Shown one piece after another: positions 24,748 through 33,248 of a DNA stretch of 64,000 nt (the first letter of the stretch is position 1; each line of letters begins with the position of its first letter). The notes beneath the pieces are model-generated. The model had not been told where the DNA came from and did no database searches. It saw only the letters and a list, made by a program, of their open reading frames with translations. Source of the DNA: Pleomorphomonas sp. T1.2MG-36 (GTDB lineage Bacteria > Pseudomonadota > Alphaproteobacteria > Rhizobiales > Pleomorphomonadaceae); the NCBI RefSeq assembly GCF_950100655.1, contig NZ_CATNLY010000012.1:434001-498000 (forward strand). Direction: 5' to 3'. The position numbers were made by a program, and so were the translations under genes.

Positions 24748-25479
24748 TTAGCCGGCACGATCGGTGACGGTCGGCCGAGGATCGAACAAGGAAAACAGCA
24801 GGATGCCGACAATATAGCCGAGCGCGTTCTGCAACAGCGCCCGACCGTCGAGGCCGGAAGAGGCATAGAGAATGGCGAAAAGCGCGTTGGCGGCGAAGAT
24901 GAAACCGAGCAGTTGCAGCACGCGGACGTTCGACCACATCTCGACGATGCCGAGGGCCGGCTGACGCCACGCGTCGCCGCCCATGGTCAGGATGCCGGCG
25001 AGCCCGGCCGAGTAAATGAAGCGGATGGCGGCGCCAAGCAGGGCCGCGACCACGAAATTCGGACCGAGCAGGACCGTCTCTCCGCTTCCGGTCAACAGCC
25101 AGAACAAGCCGGCACCGATGGCGGCGGCCGCCGCCGTGAAGAGAACGAAGCGCCAGGGCCCGAACCGGCGCGCCACCGCCGTGCCAAAGGCGGCCAGCCA
25201 AAGCATGTCGAAGATCAGGCTCTGCAAGGTGGGACTGAGGAAGACGTATGTGAAGGGGCTCCACAGGCCGGCCGCCCAGCCGCCCGGAAACCCGTCGCCC
25301 GTGGTCAGGTAATGATAGCGCATCGGGGTGAAGCAGAACGTGAGGAGGAAGGTCGCCGCCCCGTCGCCGCTGAGGTACCACGTCCGGCCAATGAAAATGC
25401 CGGCGGACAGCAGGATGAAGACCATGATCACCCGCGGCAGGTTGAACATGGGCTCGTGGTTGTCGTTGTCACCTTGCAT
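24748..25479 (-). CDS. rhomboid-family membrane protein lacking catalytic residues
   Basis: 243 aa from ATG 25479 (GGGGAAG upstream). Six or seven hydrophobic segments. Rhomboid landmarks are present: FCFTPMRYHY, WSPFTYVFLSPTLQSLIFDMLWLAAFGTAVARRFGPWRF (the L1 region and first core helices) and a terminal YIVGILLFSLFDPRP. The catalytic GASA/GxSG position reads LLGPNFVVAALLG with no Ser, and the His of the HIGGF-type helix is replaced (QNALGYIVGILLF). It should therefore be a pseudoprotease, comparable in principle to iRhoms or derlins, possibly a chaperone or scaffold. Loss of both residues is seen directly; function is inferred. Confidence 0.8.
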   Translation of the reverse strand: MQGDNDNHEPMFNLPRVIMVFILLSAGIFIGRTWYLSGDGAATFLLTFCFTPMRYHYLTTGDGFPGGWAAGLWSPFTYVFLSPTLQSLIFDMLWLAAFGTAVARRFGPWRFVLFTAAAAAIGAGLFWLLTGSGETVLLGPNFVVAALLGAAIRFIYSAGLAGILTMGGDAWRQPALGIVEMWSNVRVLQLLGFIFAANALFAILYASSGLDGRALLQNALGYIVGILLFSLFDPRPTVTDRAG

Positions 25480-25962
25480 CGCGGCTTCCCCAACGCCCGC
25501 CTTGCCGCGAGCCACGACAGCGCTTTATCGCAAAGGCGGAAGGCGTGCCAGTGCGTCGTCAAAAAGAGACAGCGGGCGCCGGCCAGTGCCGCGATGAGGC
25601 AGGCACCCGGGGGATCAGGGAATCACTAAAAAGGCAATCACGGCGGTAACCAATCGTAAACCTCGATTGCCGCGAAACGCGGCCCTCCGGTAACCAAGGC
25701 TGCCCAGCGGCGTTAACCCCGTACCACTGCTCGCTTTTACCCTCAAAAGGCCGGAAAACGGCCATTCAAGGGGCCGTCGCGTGTCAGCGTCCGGTCCCCG
25801 CCGACGACAGAAGATTGGGGACAACGGGCCTCTCCTGGCACGAGGCCTGCTCTGTGGGCGTCAGGTTGGGTTAGGACGGATTGCCCGTGTGCCGAAATGG
25901 CATGGCGCTTCGTCCACCCCAGGCGGTTCAAGCCTGGTTGGTCTGGTCTTGCGGGGATTTCG
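25480..25962. other. divergent intergenic region
   Basis: About 480 bp between the rhomboid-like and PAS_5 genes, which diverge. It holds three related motifs near 25638 (GGTAACCAA), 25690 (GGTAACCAA) and 25713 (GTTAACCCC), plus GGCCGGAAAACGGCC at about 25748. Promoters for both genes must lie here; no conserved reading frame is convincing. Confidence 0.45.
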
Positions 25963-26628
25963 ATGAAAAGCGTCGTCGCGCGTTCACTTTATGACTATTG
26001 GACGAACCTGCGCGGCCATCGGGCGGCGCCGGAGCGCAACGAAGTGGAGCCGGCGGCCATCCGCGGCATTCTGGGCGACACTTTCATTCTCGAGGCGCTC
26101 GATCGCCATAACTATTCCTTCCGCCTTGCCGGCACGCGCATCTGCGCCGCCTATGGCCGCGAGCTGAAGGGGCGCAACGTGCTCGACTTCTGGTCGGGCA
26201 AGGACCGGGAATCCATTGCCTGCCTGCTGGCGGCCGTGGTCGAGGACGGCGCCGCCGCCGTATTCGGGCTCAATGCCACCAACGACCGCGGCCAGATCAT
26301 GCCGGTGGAGGTCATGTTCCTGCCGCTTCGGCACCAGGGGCAGAACCACACGCGCATCCTGGGCTGCTTTGCGCCCATGGACCAACCCTATTGGCTCGGC
26401 CTCTATCCGGTGGTCCGCCAGCCTCTGCAGAGCCTCAGGCTGATCTGGCCGGACGAGAAGCCCGCCTTCCTGCTCACCAGCGAAAAGGTCGACGGCACGC
26501 ATGCGCGCGCGCCGGTACGCCACGAGCCACCGGCGCTCAGCATCGACCGCCGTCGTCCCGCGCCGCACATGCTGCCGGGGCGAACCTTCCGTCACTTCCG
26601 GGTGATCGAAGGCGGTCGGGCCGACTGA
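25963..26628 (+). CDS. PAS_5-domain protein (PF07310 type)
   Basis: 221 aa from ATG 25963, with GGGGAT upstream. The alphaproteobacterial PAS_5 fold starts with LYDYWTNLRGHRAAPERNEVEPAAIRGILGDTFILEAL, then YSFRLAGTRICAAYGRELKGRNVLDFWSGKDRESI and LRHQGQNHTRILGCFAPMDQPYWLGLYPV. The C-terminal 50 residues are basic and proline-rich (DRRRPAPHMLPGRTFRHFRVIEGG). Family members are small cytoplasmic proteins of unknown role, often near cyclic-di-GMP genes. A tandem PilZ gene follows after 97 bp on the same strand. Confidence 0.85.
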   Translation: MKSVVARSLYDYWTNLRGHRAAPERNEVEPAAIRGILGDTFILEALDRHNYSFRLAGTRICAAYGRELKGRNVLDFWSGKDRESIACLLAAVVEDGAAAVFGLNATNDRGQIMPVEVMFLPLRHQGQNHTRILGCFAPMDQPYWLGLYPVVRQPLQSLRLIWPDEKPAFLLTSEKVDGTHARAPVRHEPPALSIDRRRPAPHMLPGRTFRHFRVIEGGRAD

Positions 26629-26725
26629 ACACGTCAGTAGAACCGGCCACTAAACTCAATCTTAAGGTTGGATGCGTAGCGTTGCGCACTGAGCGGCCGC
26701 GTCTGGCCGACCAGTGGAAAGCGGC

Positions 26726-27343
26726 ATGGCAACCCTCGCGGCTCCGACGCCTCCTCGTGCGAGCAAATTTCCCAAGCCGGAACGTCGGCGGTTTCAGCGC
26801 GTCAAGATCGATGTGCTCGGCCGCTTCATGTTGCCCAACCGCAATGAGTATCCCTGCCAGGTTCAGGACATGTCGCCCGGCGGCGCGGCCCTGATCGCTC
26901 CGGTTTCCGGCGAGCTCGGACAAAGGGTTGTCGCCTATATCGACCACGTCGGCCGCATCGAGGGGCAGATCACGCGCCTGTTCGAAGGCGGATTTGCCAT
27001 GACGGTGAACGCCACGGCCGGCAAGCGCGAGAGGCTCGCCGCCCAACTGACTTGGCTCGCCAACCGCGACACCCTGAGCCTGCCCGAGGACCGCCGCCAC
27101 GAGCGTATCACGCCGCAGCGGCCGTTCTCGAACCTGGTGCTGCCCGACGGCCAGGAAAGCCGCTGCAAGATCATCGACGTGTCCCTGTCCGGCGCGGCCA
27201 TCGCCACCAGCGCCAAACCGCCGCTCGGTACCTCGATCACGCTCGGTCGCATGCGCGCACGCGTGGTCCGCCATTTCGGCGACGGCATTGCCGTGGAATT
27301 CGCGATGCTGCAGTCCGAGGACATGCTGAAGAACAACCTCTGA
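26726..27343 (+). CDS. tandem PilZ-domain protein
   Basis: 205 aa from ATG 26726 (GGAAAG upstream; the GTG at 26714 is an alternative). Two PilZ modules: ERRRFQRVKIDVLGRF...CQVQDMSPGGAAL (about residues 19-58) and DRRHERITPQRPFSNLVL...CKIIDVSLSGAAI (about 121-163). Both keep the Arg-rich RxxxR-type N-terminal motif and the D-x-S-x-x-G motif that contact cyclic-di-GMP. Probably a soluble c-di-GMP receptor affecting motility, adhesion or polysaccharide. Follows the PAS_5 gene in the same direction. Confidence 0.9.
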   Translation: MATLAAPTPPRASKFPKPERRRFQRVKIDVLGRFMLPNRNEYPCQVQDMSPGGAALIAPVSGELGQRVVAYIDHVGRIEGQITRLFEGGFAMTVNATAGKRERLAAQLTWLANRDTLSLPEDRRHERITPQRPFSNLVLPDGQESRCKIIDVSLSGAAIATSAKPPLGTSITLGRMRARVVRHFGDGIAVEFAMLQSEDMLKNNL

Positions 27344-27829
27344 CGGGAAGGCGAGCCTCCGCCGCCCTCCCCGTTTTCTCTTCGATAACCACGCCGCGAT
27401 TTCCGCACCGTCCGGCCGCCTTTCGACCGGACCGATGACGGCCCGTCCGCGCCTCGCGCGAACCCGGTACCGTCCCTCTTTTCCCCCCGTCACCAGATCG
27501 ACCTGTGCCATTGGCGAACACATGCGCCTGGCAAGGTTAATGCAGCGTCCCTGATCGGCCGTGCCGAAGTCGGACAGGTTCCCGGAACCCGGCCCATGCG
27601 GGGGCAACCCATCGACCGTTGATGCGTTAACAGCTGAGCCGGAGCGTAGATCCATGGTGGATAGAAAGTAAATATCCCCACAGATAACAATATAAACAAA
27701 CCCTAAAACAAGATCAAAATTTTCGTAAACAGATCATTTCCTCGATAAGTCCGTTTTGAATCTGCGATTTCACGTGACCGAAAAACAAGTGTGCCATTCT
27801 CCTGACAACAACAGGGAGACGTCACGACG
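27344..27829. other. intergenic with abrupt AT-rich 3' half
   Basis: The first 300 bp have normal high GC and only antisense-looking frames. From about 27655 to 27800 the sequence turns AT-rich (AAAGTAAATATCC, AACAATATAAACAAACCC), probably the promoter region of the BTLCP gene. TTAAC-type half-sites lie near 27535 and 27625. No gene seen. Confidence 0.5.
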
Positions 27830-28432
27830 ATGAAAAAGATCGCGACGCTAAAGACAACGGCTCTATTGGCTTTTGCTTTGCTTGCCAGCAATACTGCGAT
27901 GGCGGCGGAAAGACTGATGAGCACCCACGGCGCCGCGGCTCCGCCTGTCGGCTATGTGCAGTTCTGCGCCACCTACCCCGCGGATTGCCGGGCCGCGCGA
28001 GACATCGATCAGGTCGTTTCCCTCACCCAGGCGGTGTGGAACCAGCTGAACCAGATCAACACGGCGGTCAACACCGCCGTCCTGCCGGCCACCGACATGG
28101 AGATCTACGGCGTCCTGGAACACTGGGACTACCCCAAGCTGGCGGGCGATTGCGAAGACTACGTCCTGGAGAAGCGGCGGGAACTGATCCGCTCGGGCTG
28201 GCCGCAAAGCGCGCTGCTGATCACGGTCGTGCGTGACGAGACCGGCTCGGGTCATGCCGTCCTGACGGCCCGGACCAATCGGGGCGACGTGGTGCTCGAC
28301 AACAAGACCGACAAGATTCTCGTGTGGGCCGACACGCCCTACACCTACCTGAAACGCCAATCGACACGCGATCCCAATGCCTGGGACCTCATCGAGGACG
28401 CTCGGACCTCGCTGGTCGGCTCCTTGAAGTGA
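27830..28432 (+). CDS. transglutaminase-like cysteine peptidase (BTLCP, PF06035)
   Basis: 200 aa with signal peptide MKKIATLKTTALLAFALLASNTAMA and thus periplasmic. Family landmarks: AAPPVGYVQFCATYPADC, the catalytic Cys in KLAGDCEDYVLEKRREL, His in GSGHAVLTARTNRG, Asp in VVLDNKTDKI, and the terminal YTYLKRQSTRDPNAWDLI. LapG, which releases biofilm adhesins under c-di-GMP control, belongs to this broad clan, but no lapD or large adhesin gene is seen here. GGGA lies 12 bases upstream of the ATG. A hairpin terminator follows. Confidence 0.92.
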   Translation: MKKIATLKTTALLAFALLASNTAMAAERLMSTHGAAAPPVGYVQFCATYPADCRAARDIDQVVSLTQAVWNQLNQINTAVNTAVLPATDMEIYGVLEHWDYPKLAGDCEDYVLEKRRELIRSGWPQSALLITVVRDETGSGHAVLTARTNRGDVVLDNKTDKILVWADTPYTYLKRQSTRDPNAWDLIEDARTSLVGSLK

Positions 28433-28447
28433 TCCAAGCCGGCTTTG

Positions 28448-28482
28448 ACGTCGCCGCGTCCCCCGGGACACGGCGACGTTTC
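28448..28482 (+). terminator. terminator of the BTLCP gene
   Basis: ACGTCGCCG-C-GTCC pairs with GGAC-A-CGGCGACGT (13 pairs, one mismatch), then TTTCG, 15 bp after the stop. Confidence 0.6.
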
Positions 28483-28911
28483 GATTCTATCCCGATCGAA
28501 AACGTTACCGGTGCCTCGCTCGGCTGTAAGGCCGACGTCAGTCCGCCGCGACGATTTCCTCAAGAAATTTTACTAGAGCAAAAACAACCTCAGATTTTAC
28601 GAGTTTACATGTGAAGGGCCCAGCATTTCGCGCATGACGCAAAACGCCGTCACATGGTGGGCGCCTACAGGGTTGATATTTCCCGCAAAATCACCGTTTC
28701 TAAAATCCTACCAGAAAGTTCCTCATTTGATAATTTGTTCACCATATCGCTCGCTTTATTTCTCATAGTTATATTTACTCGCTAAAATTACCATCTACAA
28801 TCGGACTACCTCATCGTAGCCGACTGAACGGCTCTGACTCGCCTTGTGTTTCCGTACAGTTGACGATTTATTGTCAGTGAAGGCACCTCTCGCGTCGAGG
28901 TGAACTGAGCC
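28483..28911. other. AT-rich leader region before the ArsR-type gene
   Basis: About 430 bp, clearly AT-rich from 28555 to 28800. No convincing frame. Two dyads lie near the ArsR start: TTGAC-N8-GTCAG at 28860-28877, and CACCTC-N7-GAGGTG at 28884-28902. The right arm of the second includes the likely Shine-Dalgarno GAGGTG nine bases before the ATG, so folding would mask it. Confidence 0.5.
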
Positions 28912-29235
28912 ATGCACAATACAAGTCAGAATGATTCAGGTGACGACGGAAACGCTGTTATTCCGTTGTTGGTTCACGATCTCTGCCGAACGGTCCGGGC
29001 GCTCTCCCACGAACAGCGTCTGGCCATCCTGGTGTATATTTCCCACAAGGAGTGCTCGGTTGGAGAGCTTGAGCGGAAGCTGGACCTTCCGCAACCTGCG
29101 GTATCACAACAGCTCGCCCGCCTCAGGTCCGACGGCTTGGTTTTGACCCGCCGCGAGGGACGGACCATCTACTACTGTGCTCACCGCCAGCGCCTCGGCG
29201 ATTTTCTGGCCGGACTGAACCGCCTGCTCGTCTGA
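28912..29235 (+). CDS. ArsR/SmtB-family transcriptional regulator
   Basis: 107 aa. Winged HTH: VRALSHEQRLAILVYISHKECSVGELERKLDLPQPAVSQQLARLRSDGLVLTRREGRTIYYCAHRQRL. Cysteines occur in HDLCRTV, HKECSVGEL and IYYCAHR. The latter two resemble the thiol pair positions of BigR/SqrR-type persulfide sensors more than the CVC metal site of ArsR. The inducing signal is therefore uncertain. No target gene is adjacent on the same strand; the gene is flanked by AT-rich sequence and a bidirectional terminator. Confidence 0.88.
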   Translation: MHNTSQNDSGDDGNAVIPLLVHDLCRTVRALSHEQRLAILVYISHKECSVGELERKLDLPQPAVSQQLARLRSDGLVLTRREGRTIYYCAHRQRLGDFLAGLNRLLV

Positions 29236-29290
29236 TCCGGTCCCGGCCGACGACGTTTTCCACTACCTTCGCACGAACACCACGCGAAAA

Positions 29291-29315
29291 CCGCGCGAAG
29301 CGTCTCTTCGCGCGG
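29291..29315. terminator. hairpin between convergent ArsR and ABC genes
   Basis: CCGCGCGAAG pairs perfectly with CTTCGCGCGG (10 bp, loop CGTCT). T-rich CTTTTC lies on the plus side about ten bases on, and AAAA (TTTT on minus) adjoins the left arm, so it can serve both directions. Confidence 0.75.
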
Positions 29316-29342
29316 CTTGCGCTTTTCACATATCGACAACCG

Positions 29343-30326
29343 TCACTTCAGGGCGGCGTCGGTGATCTCGTGCGTCCAGGCGCCGTCCGGCTTCTTGGTG
29401 ATGATCTTCTGGTCGAGCACCGCCTTCTCCGTGCGGGCGTAGGCCGCCTCGTCGAGGACGCCGTTGGAGTCGCCCAGAAGCTTGGCGACTTCCTTGATCA
29501 TGTAGAGCTGGTGCTCCTTGGTCTGGGCGCCGGTGGTGTCGTTCTCGATCACGATGTCGGCGGCCTCTTCGGGATTGTCCTTGGCATAGGACCAGCCCTT
29601 CATCGAAGCGCGGACGAAGCGGACGAGCTTGTCCTTGAAGGCGGCGTCCTTGAGGCTCGGCTCGAGTACGTAGAGGCCATCTTCGAGCAGGTTGTCGCCC
29701 ATCTCCGTATAGGAGAAGACGGTGAGCTTTTCGGGCGTGTAGCCGGCGTCGTAGGCCTGACCGAGTTCGTTGTAGGTCATGACGTGAATGCAATCGGCCT
29801 GCTTCTGGATGAGCGGCTGCACGTCGAAGCTCTGCTGCAGAACCTTGACGCCATCGGCGCCGCCCTCGGTCTTGAGGCCGTACTTGTTCATCAGCGCGAA
29901 GAACGGCACCTCATTGCCATAGAACCAGACGCCGATGGTGTGGCCCTTGAAGTCCTCCACCTTCTTGATCGGGCTGTCGACCGGGCAGATGATCTCAAGG
30001 CCGGCGTTCTTGTAGGGCTGGGCGACGTTGACCAGCGGCACGCCCTTTTCGCGGGCGGCGAGCGCGGCGCCCATCCAGTCGACGATCACGTCGGCGCCAC
30101 CACCGGCGATGATCTGCTCGGGGGCGATGTTGGGGCCGCCGGGCTTGATGTCGACGTCGAGCCCCTCGGCCTCGTAATAGCCCTTGTCCTTGGCGACGAA
30201 ATAGCCGGCGAACTGGGCTTGCGTCACCCATTTCAGCTGCAGCGTCAGCTTGTCGGCGGCTTCGGCACTGAACGCCGTCAGCGCCATGGCGCCGGCCAGC
30301 GCCAGCTTGGTCACGGTGTTGGTCAT
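29343..30326 (-). CDS. NMT1/THI5-like ABC transporter substrate-binding protein
   Basis: 327 aa with signal peptide MTNTVTKLALAGAMALTAFSAEAA. The mature protein begins DKLTLQLKWVTQAQFAGYFVAKDKGYYEAEGLDVDIKPGGP, the hallmark of NMT1-type binders, followed by GGGADVIVDWMGAALAAREKGVPLVNVAQ and CPVDSPIKKVEDFKGHTIGVW. Relatives bind hydroxymethylpyrimidine or other pyrimidines. Last gene of a permease-permease-ATPase set within the pyrimidine catabolic island, so it probably delivers uracil, thymine or dihydropyrimidines from the periplasm. Ligand is inferred from context. Confidence 0.92.
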   Translation of the reverse strand: MTNTVTKLALAGAMALTAFSAEAADKLTLQLKWVTQAQFAGYFVAKDKGYYEAEGLDVDIKPGGPNIAPEQIIAGGGADVIVDWMGAALAAREKGVPLVNVAQPYKNAGLEIICPVDSPIKKVEDFKGHTIGVWFYGNEVPFFALMNKYGLKTEGGADGVKVLQQSFDVQPLIQKQADCIHVMTYNELGQAYDAGYTPEKLTVFSYTEMGDNLLEDGLYVLEPSLKDAAFKDKLVRFVRASMKGWSYAKDNPEEAADIVIENDTTGAQTKEHQLYMIKEVAKLLGDSNGVLDEAAYARTEKAVLDQKIITKKPDGAWTHEITDAALK

Positions 30327-30372
30327 GTCGTTCCCCTTTTTTGATTGCCGGCGGCGGTTGCCGTCGCCGGTT

Positions 30373-31242
30373 TCACCTCTGCCCTTTGCGGACAGACGGA
30401 TGCCAGAAGGTCACGCGCCGTTCGAAAAGCGCGATGACGCCGTAGAAGACCGACCCGAGGATGGCCGCGACGCCGATTTCCGCCCAGACCATGGAGGTGT
30501 TCATGCGGCCCATTTCGGTGGAGATGCGGAAGCCGACGCCATAGGTCGGCGCGCCGAAGAACTCGGCGACGATGGCACCGATCAGCGCCAGGGTGGAGTT
30601 GATCTTCAGCGCGTTGAAGATGAAGGGCCAGGCGGCCGGCAGGCGCAGGCGGCGCATCTCGTCGCCCCATGTCGCGGCGTAGGTGCGCATCAGGTCGCGC
30701 TCCATGTGGCCGGCGGCGGCAAGGCCCGCCTCGGTGTTGACCAGCATGGGGAAGAAGGTCATCAGCACGATGACCGCCGCCTTGGACTGCCAGTCGAAGC
30801 CGAACCACATGACGGCGATCGGCGCGACGCCGACGATGGGCAGCGCCGACACGAAGTTGCCGAGCGGCAGCAGGCCACGCTTCAGGAAGCCGGAGCGGTT
30901 GATGACGAGAGCGGCCAGAAACCCCAGGCCGCAGCCGACGACGTAGCCCGACAGCACCGACTTCACGAAGGTCTGCACCACGTCTTCCCAGAGCGTCGGC
31001 AGCGCGTTCGCGGCGGCGTAGAGGATGACGGACGGCGCCGGCAGCAGGATTTCCGGAACGCCGAAGCCGCGCGTCACCAGTTCCCACTCGGCGATGAGCA
31101 TGACGCCGAACAGCAGCGGCACCGCGAGATCGGAAAAGCGGCGCGCCGCCGGCACCTTCTCGCCGAGATGGACGAGGTAGACGCAGAGCCAGGAGATGCC
31201 GAGCGCGACGAGGAGAATGGCGATCAACAGGAGAGGAAGCAT
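30373..31242 (-). CDS. ABC transporter permease (BPD_transp_1, SsuC/TauC type)
   Basis: 289 aa from ATG 31242, which overlaps the TGA of the preceding permease gene by one base (TGATG). Six or so membrane segments starting MLPLLLIAILLVALGISWLCVYL. The EAA-like loop reads HMERDLMRTYAATWGDEMRRLRLPAAWPFIFNALKI, and GAIVAEFFGAPTYGVGF is typical of this subfamily. Pairs with the adjacent permease and the ATPase to form an importer for the NMT1-type binding protein downstream. Confidence 0.92.
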   Translation of the reverse strand: MLPLLLIAILLVALGISWLCVYLVHLGEKVPAARRFSDLAVPLLFGVMLIAEWELVTRGFGVPEILLPAPSVILYAAANALPTLWEDVVQTFVKSVLSGYVVGCGLGFLAALVINRSGFLKRGLLPLGNFVSALPIVGVAPIAVMWFGFDWQSKAAVIVLMTFFPMLVNTEAGLAAAGHMERDLMRTYAATWGDEMRRLRLPAAWPFIFNALKINSTLALIGAIVAEFFGAPTYGVGFRISTEMGRMNTSMVWAEIGVAAILGSVFYGVIALFERRVTFWHPSVRKGQR

Positions 31243-32141
31243 CAGGCTGCCCTCCGCTCGGGACGAGAACCCATCAGGTGCATGACGAGGCGTTCCGACC
31301 ACCCGACCACCAGCACCAGCAGGCCGGCCAGGAAGGCCGCCGCGAACAGGGCCGCCCAGATCTGGATAGTCTGGCCGTAGTAGGAGCCCGACAGGAGACG
31401 CGCCCCGAGACCGGCCACCGCGCCGGTCGGCAATTCGCCGACGATGGCGCCGATCAGGGATATGGCGATGCCGACCTTGAGCGAGGCGAACAGGAAGGGC
31501 ACCGAGGCCGGCCAGCGCAGCTTGGTGAACACCTGGAAATCGTCGGCGTTGTAGGTGCGCATCAGGTCGAGATGGATGGCTTCCGGCGACCGCAGCCCCT
31601 TCACCATGCCGACCACCACCGGGAAGAAGGACAGATAGGTGGAGATCAGCGCCTTGGGCAGCAGGCCGGAGATGCCGATTGCGTTGAGCACGACGATCAG
31701 CATGGGGGCGACGGCGAGGATCGGCACCGTCTGGCTGGCGATGATCCAGGGCATCAGCGACTTGTCCATCACCTTCTGATGGACGATGCCGATGGCGAGC
31801 AGGATGCCGAGCAGCGTGCCGAGCAGGAAGCCGAGCAGCGTCGCCGACAGCGTCACCCAGCCGTGGTAGACGAGGCTGCGCTTGGAGGCGACCGACAGGC
31901 CGGCCGTGCTCCGCCACAACTCGGCGATCACCTGATGCGGCGCCGGCAGCAGCGGCTTGTCGAGCGCCCACGACTTCAGCCAGATCTCGGAGGGCGTGAA
32001 TGCCAGCCCCTTGAGCTCAGCTTCGGCGATGACCATGGAGTGGTTCATGAACAAGGCCGCGACGTACCAGAGCGCCACGAGGACGGCGAGCACCGTCAAC
32101 ACCGGACCGACGCTTTCCTTCATGAAGGACGGCTTCTTCAT
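31242..32141 (-). CDS. ABC transporter permease (BPD_transp_1, SsuC/TauC type)
   Basis: 299 aa. Hydrophobic start (SVGPVLTVLAVLVALWYVAALFM) and further helices VTLSATLLGFLLGTLLGILLAIG and FFPVVVGMVKGL. The coupling loop is AIHLDLMRTYNADDFQVFTKLRWPASVPFLFASLKVG, followed by GAIVGELPTGAVAGLGARL. Overlaps the second permease gene by one base and lies 30 bp after the ATPase gene, so the four importer genes form one transcript. Confidence 0.92.
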   Translation of the reverse strand: MKKPSFMKESVGPVLTVLAVLVALWYVAALFMNHSMVIAEAELKGLAFTPSEIWLKSWALDKPLLPAPHQVIAELWRSTAGLSVASKRSLVYHGWVTLSATLLGFLLGTLLGILLAIGIVHQKVMDKSLMPWIIASQTVPILAVAPMLIVVLNAIGISGLLPKALISTYLSFFPVVVGMVKGLRSPEAIHLDLMRTYNADDFQVFTKLRWPASVPFLFASLKVGIAISLIGAIVGELPTGAVAGLGARLLSGSYYGQTIQIWAALFAAAFLAGLLVLVVGWSERLVMHLMGSRPERRAA

Positions 32142-32171
32142 GCGGCAGCCCTCCCCGGCCGCGAGGCGAGA

Positions 32172-32951
32172 TCAGTCGTCATAGCTGTGCCCCGCTCTCA
32201 GGCCGTCGCGCACCCGCTGCGCGATCCTCAGGAATTCCGGCGTTTCGCGGATGTCGAGCGGCCGGGGGCCGCGCGGCAGATCGCTCTCGACGATGTCGTG
32301 GATGCGGCCGGGGCGCGGGCTCATCACCACGATCCTGGTGGAGAGATAGACCGCCTCGGGGATGGAGTGTGTGACGAAGACCACCGTCTTCCTGGTCTTG
32401 GCCCACAGCTGGAGCAGTTGCTCGTTGAGGTGATCGCGGACGATCTCGTCGAGGGCGCCGAAGGGCTCGTCCATCAGGAGAAGGTCCGGCTCGACGGCCA
32501 GCGCGCGGGCGATGGAGGCGCGCTGCTGCATGCCGCCGGACAGTTGCCAGGGGTACTTCTTCTCGAAACCGGTGAGGTTGACCAGGGCGAGGTTGCGCGC
32601 GATGCGCTCTTCCTGCTGGGCGCGGGTAAGCCCCATGATCTCCAGCGGCAGCGCCACGTTGCGGGCGATGGTTCGCCAGGGATAGAGGGCCGGCGCCTGG
32701 AAGACATAACCATAGGCGCGATCGAGGCGGGCCAGCTCCGGCGTGGTGCCATTGACGGAGATCGAACCGCCGGTCGGCCGTTCGAGATCGGCGATGACGC
32801 GCAGCAGCGTCGTCTTGCCGCAGCCCGAGGGACCGATGAACGAGACGAAGTCGCCCTTGGCGATCTTGAGGTCGATGTTGGAGAGCGCCTGCACCGGCCC
32901 GTCGCCGGTCTCGAAAGTCAGGGATAGCGCCTCGATGTCGATGACGTTCAT
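32172..32951 (-). CDS. ABC transporter ATP-binding protein (nitrate/taurine/pyrimidine type)
   Basis: 259 aa from ATG 32951 (MNVIDIEALSLTFETG). The frame is open to 33161, but the extra 70 residues are not family-like. Walker A GPSGCGKTTLLRVI, Q-loop YVFQAPALYPW, signature LSGGMQQRASIARAL, Walker B LLLMDEPFGALDEI, and switch His in VVFVTHSIPEAVYLS. Cytoplasmic energy-coupling subunit for the two permeases that follow. The 297 bp between it and the dihydropyrimidinase gene include a perfect hairpin at 32977-32999. Confidence 0.93.
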   Translation of the reverse strand: MNVIDIEALSLTFETGDGPVQALSNIDLKIAKGDFVSFIGPSGCGKTTLLRVIADLERPTGGSISVNGTTPELARLDRAYGYVFQAPALYPWRTIARNVALPLEIMGLTRAQQEERIARNLALVNLTGFEKKYPWQLSGGMQQRASIARALAVEPDLLLMDEPFGALDEIVRDHLNEQLLQLWAKTRKTVVFVTHSIPEAVYLSTRIVVMSPRPGRIHDIVESDLPRGPRPLDIRETPEFLRIAQRVRDGLRAGHSYDD

Positions 32952-32976
32952 GCTTGCCGGCACCCCGAGCATCCGC

Positions 32977-32999
32977 CCGAAAAGTTGCAGACTTTTCGG
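32977..32999 (-). other. perfect hairpin in the leader of the ABC importer genes
   Basis: CCGAAAAGT-TGCAG-ACTTTTCGG, a 9-bp perfect stem, lies 26 bp before the ATPase start and 250 bp after the dihydropyrimidinase stop. It lacks a T-tract and may attenuate read-through or be a short intergenic repeat. The remaining 33000-33248 shows nothing else recognisable. Confidence 0.45.
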
Positions 33000-33248
33000 A
33001 GTGACCGGATGCGTGAAGATGAAAACCGAAGCGGAAGTCCCTGCTGCTCGATCGACTTCGCCCCACTCGAATTCGGAGACAAGCGTCCCCTCGGCCGGTC
33101 GCGCCATGCGACCACCTGTCCGCCGCCCCGCTTTCCCGGGACGGCACGTCCAATCATGCAAATCCTTGCCCGGTGGACGCCCACGCCGCCTGCCACCGGC
33201 CTTATCCAGCCGGAATCAAAGCAAGAAGCGGGCCGACCGGGCCATCGT

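Noticed and set aside
29343..33161. Thiamine precursor importer (thiXYZ) as the role of the NMT1-type ABC genes
   Set aside because: Related binding proteins do import HMP, but no thiamine gene or TPP riboswitch is nearby and the genes sit in a pyrimidine catabolic island; the ligand is left open.
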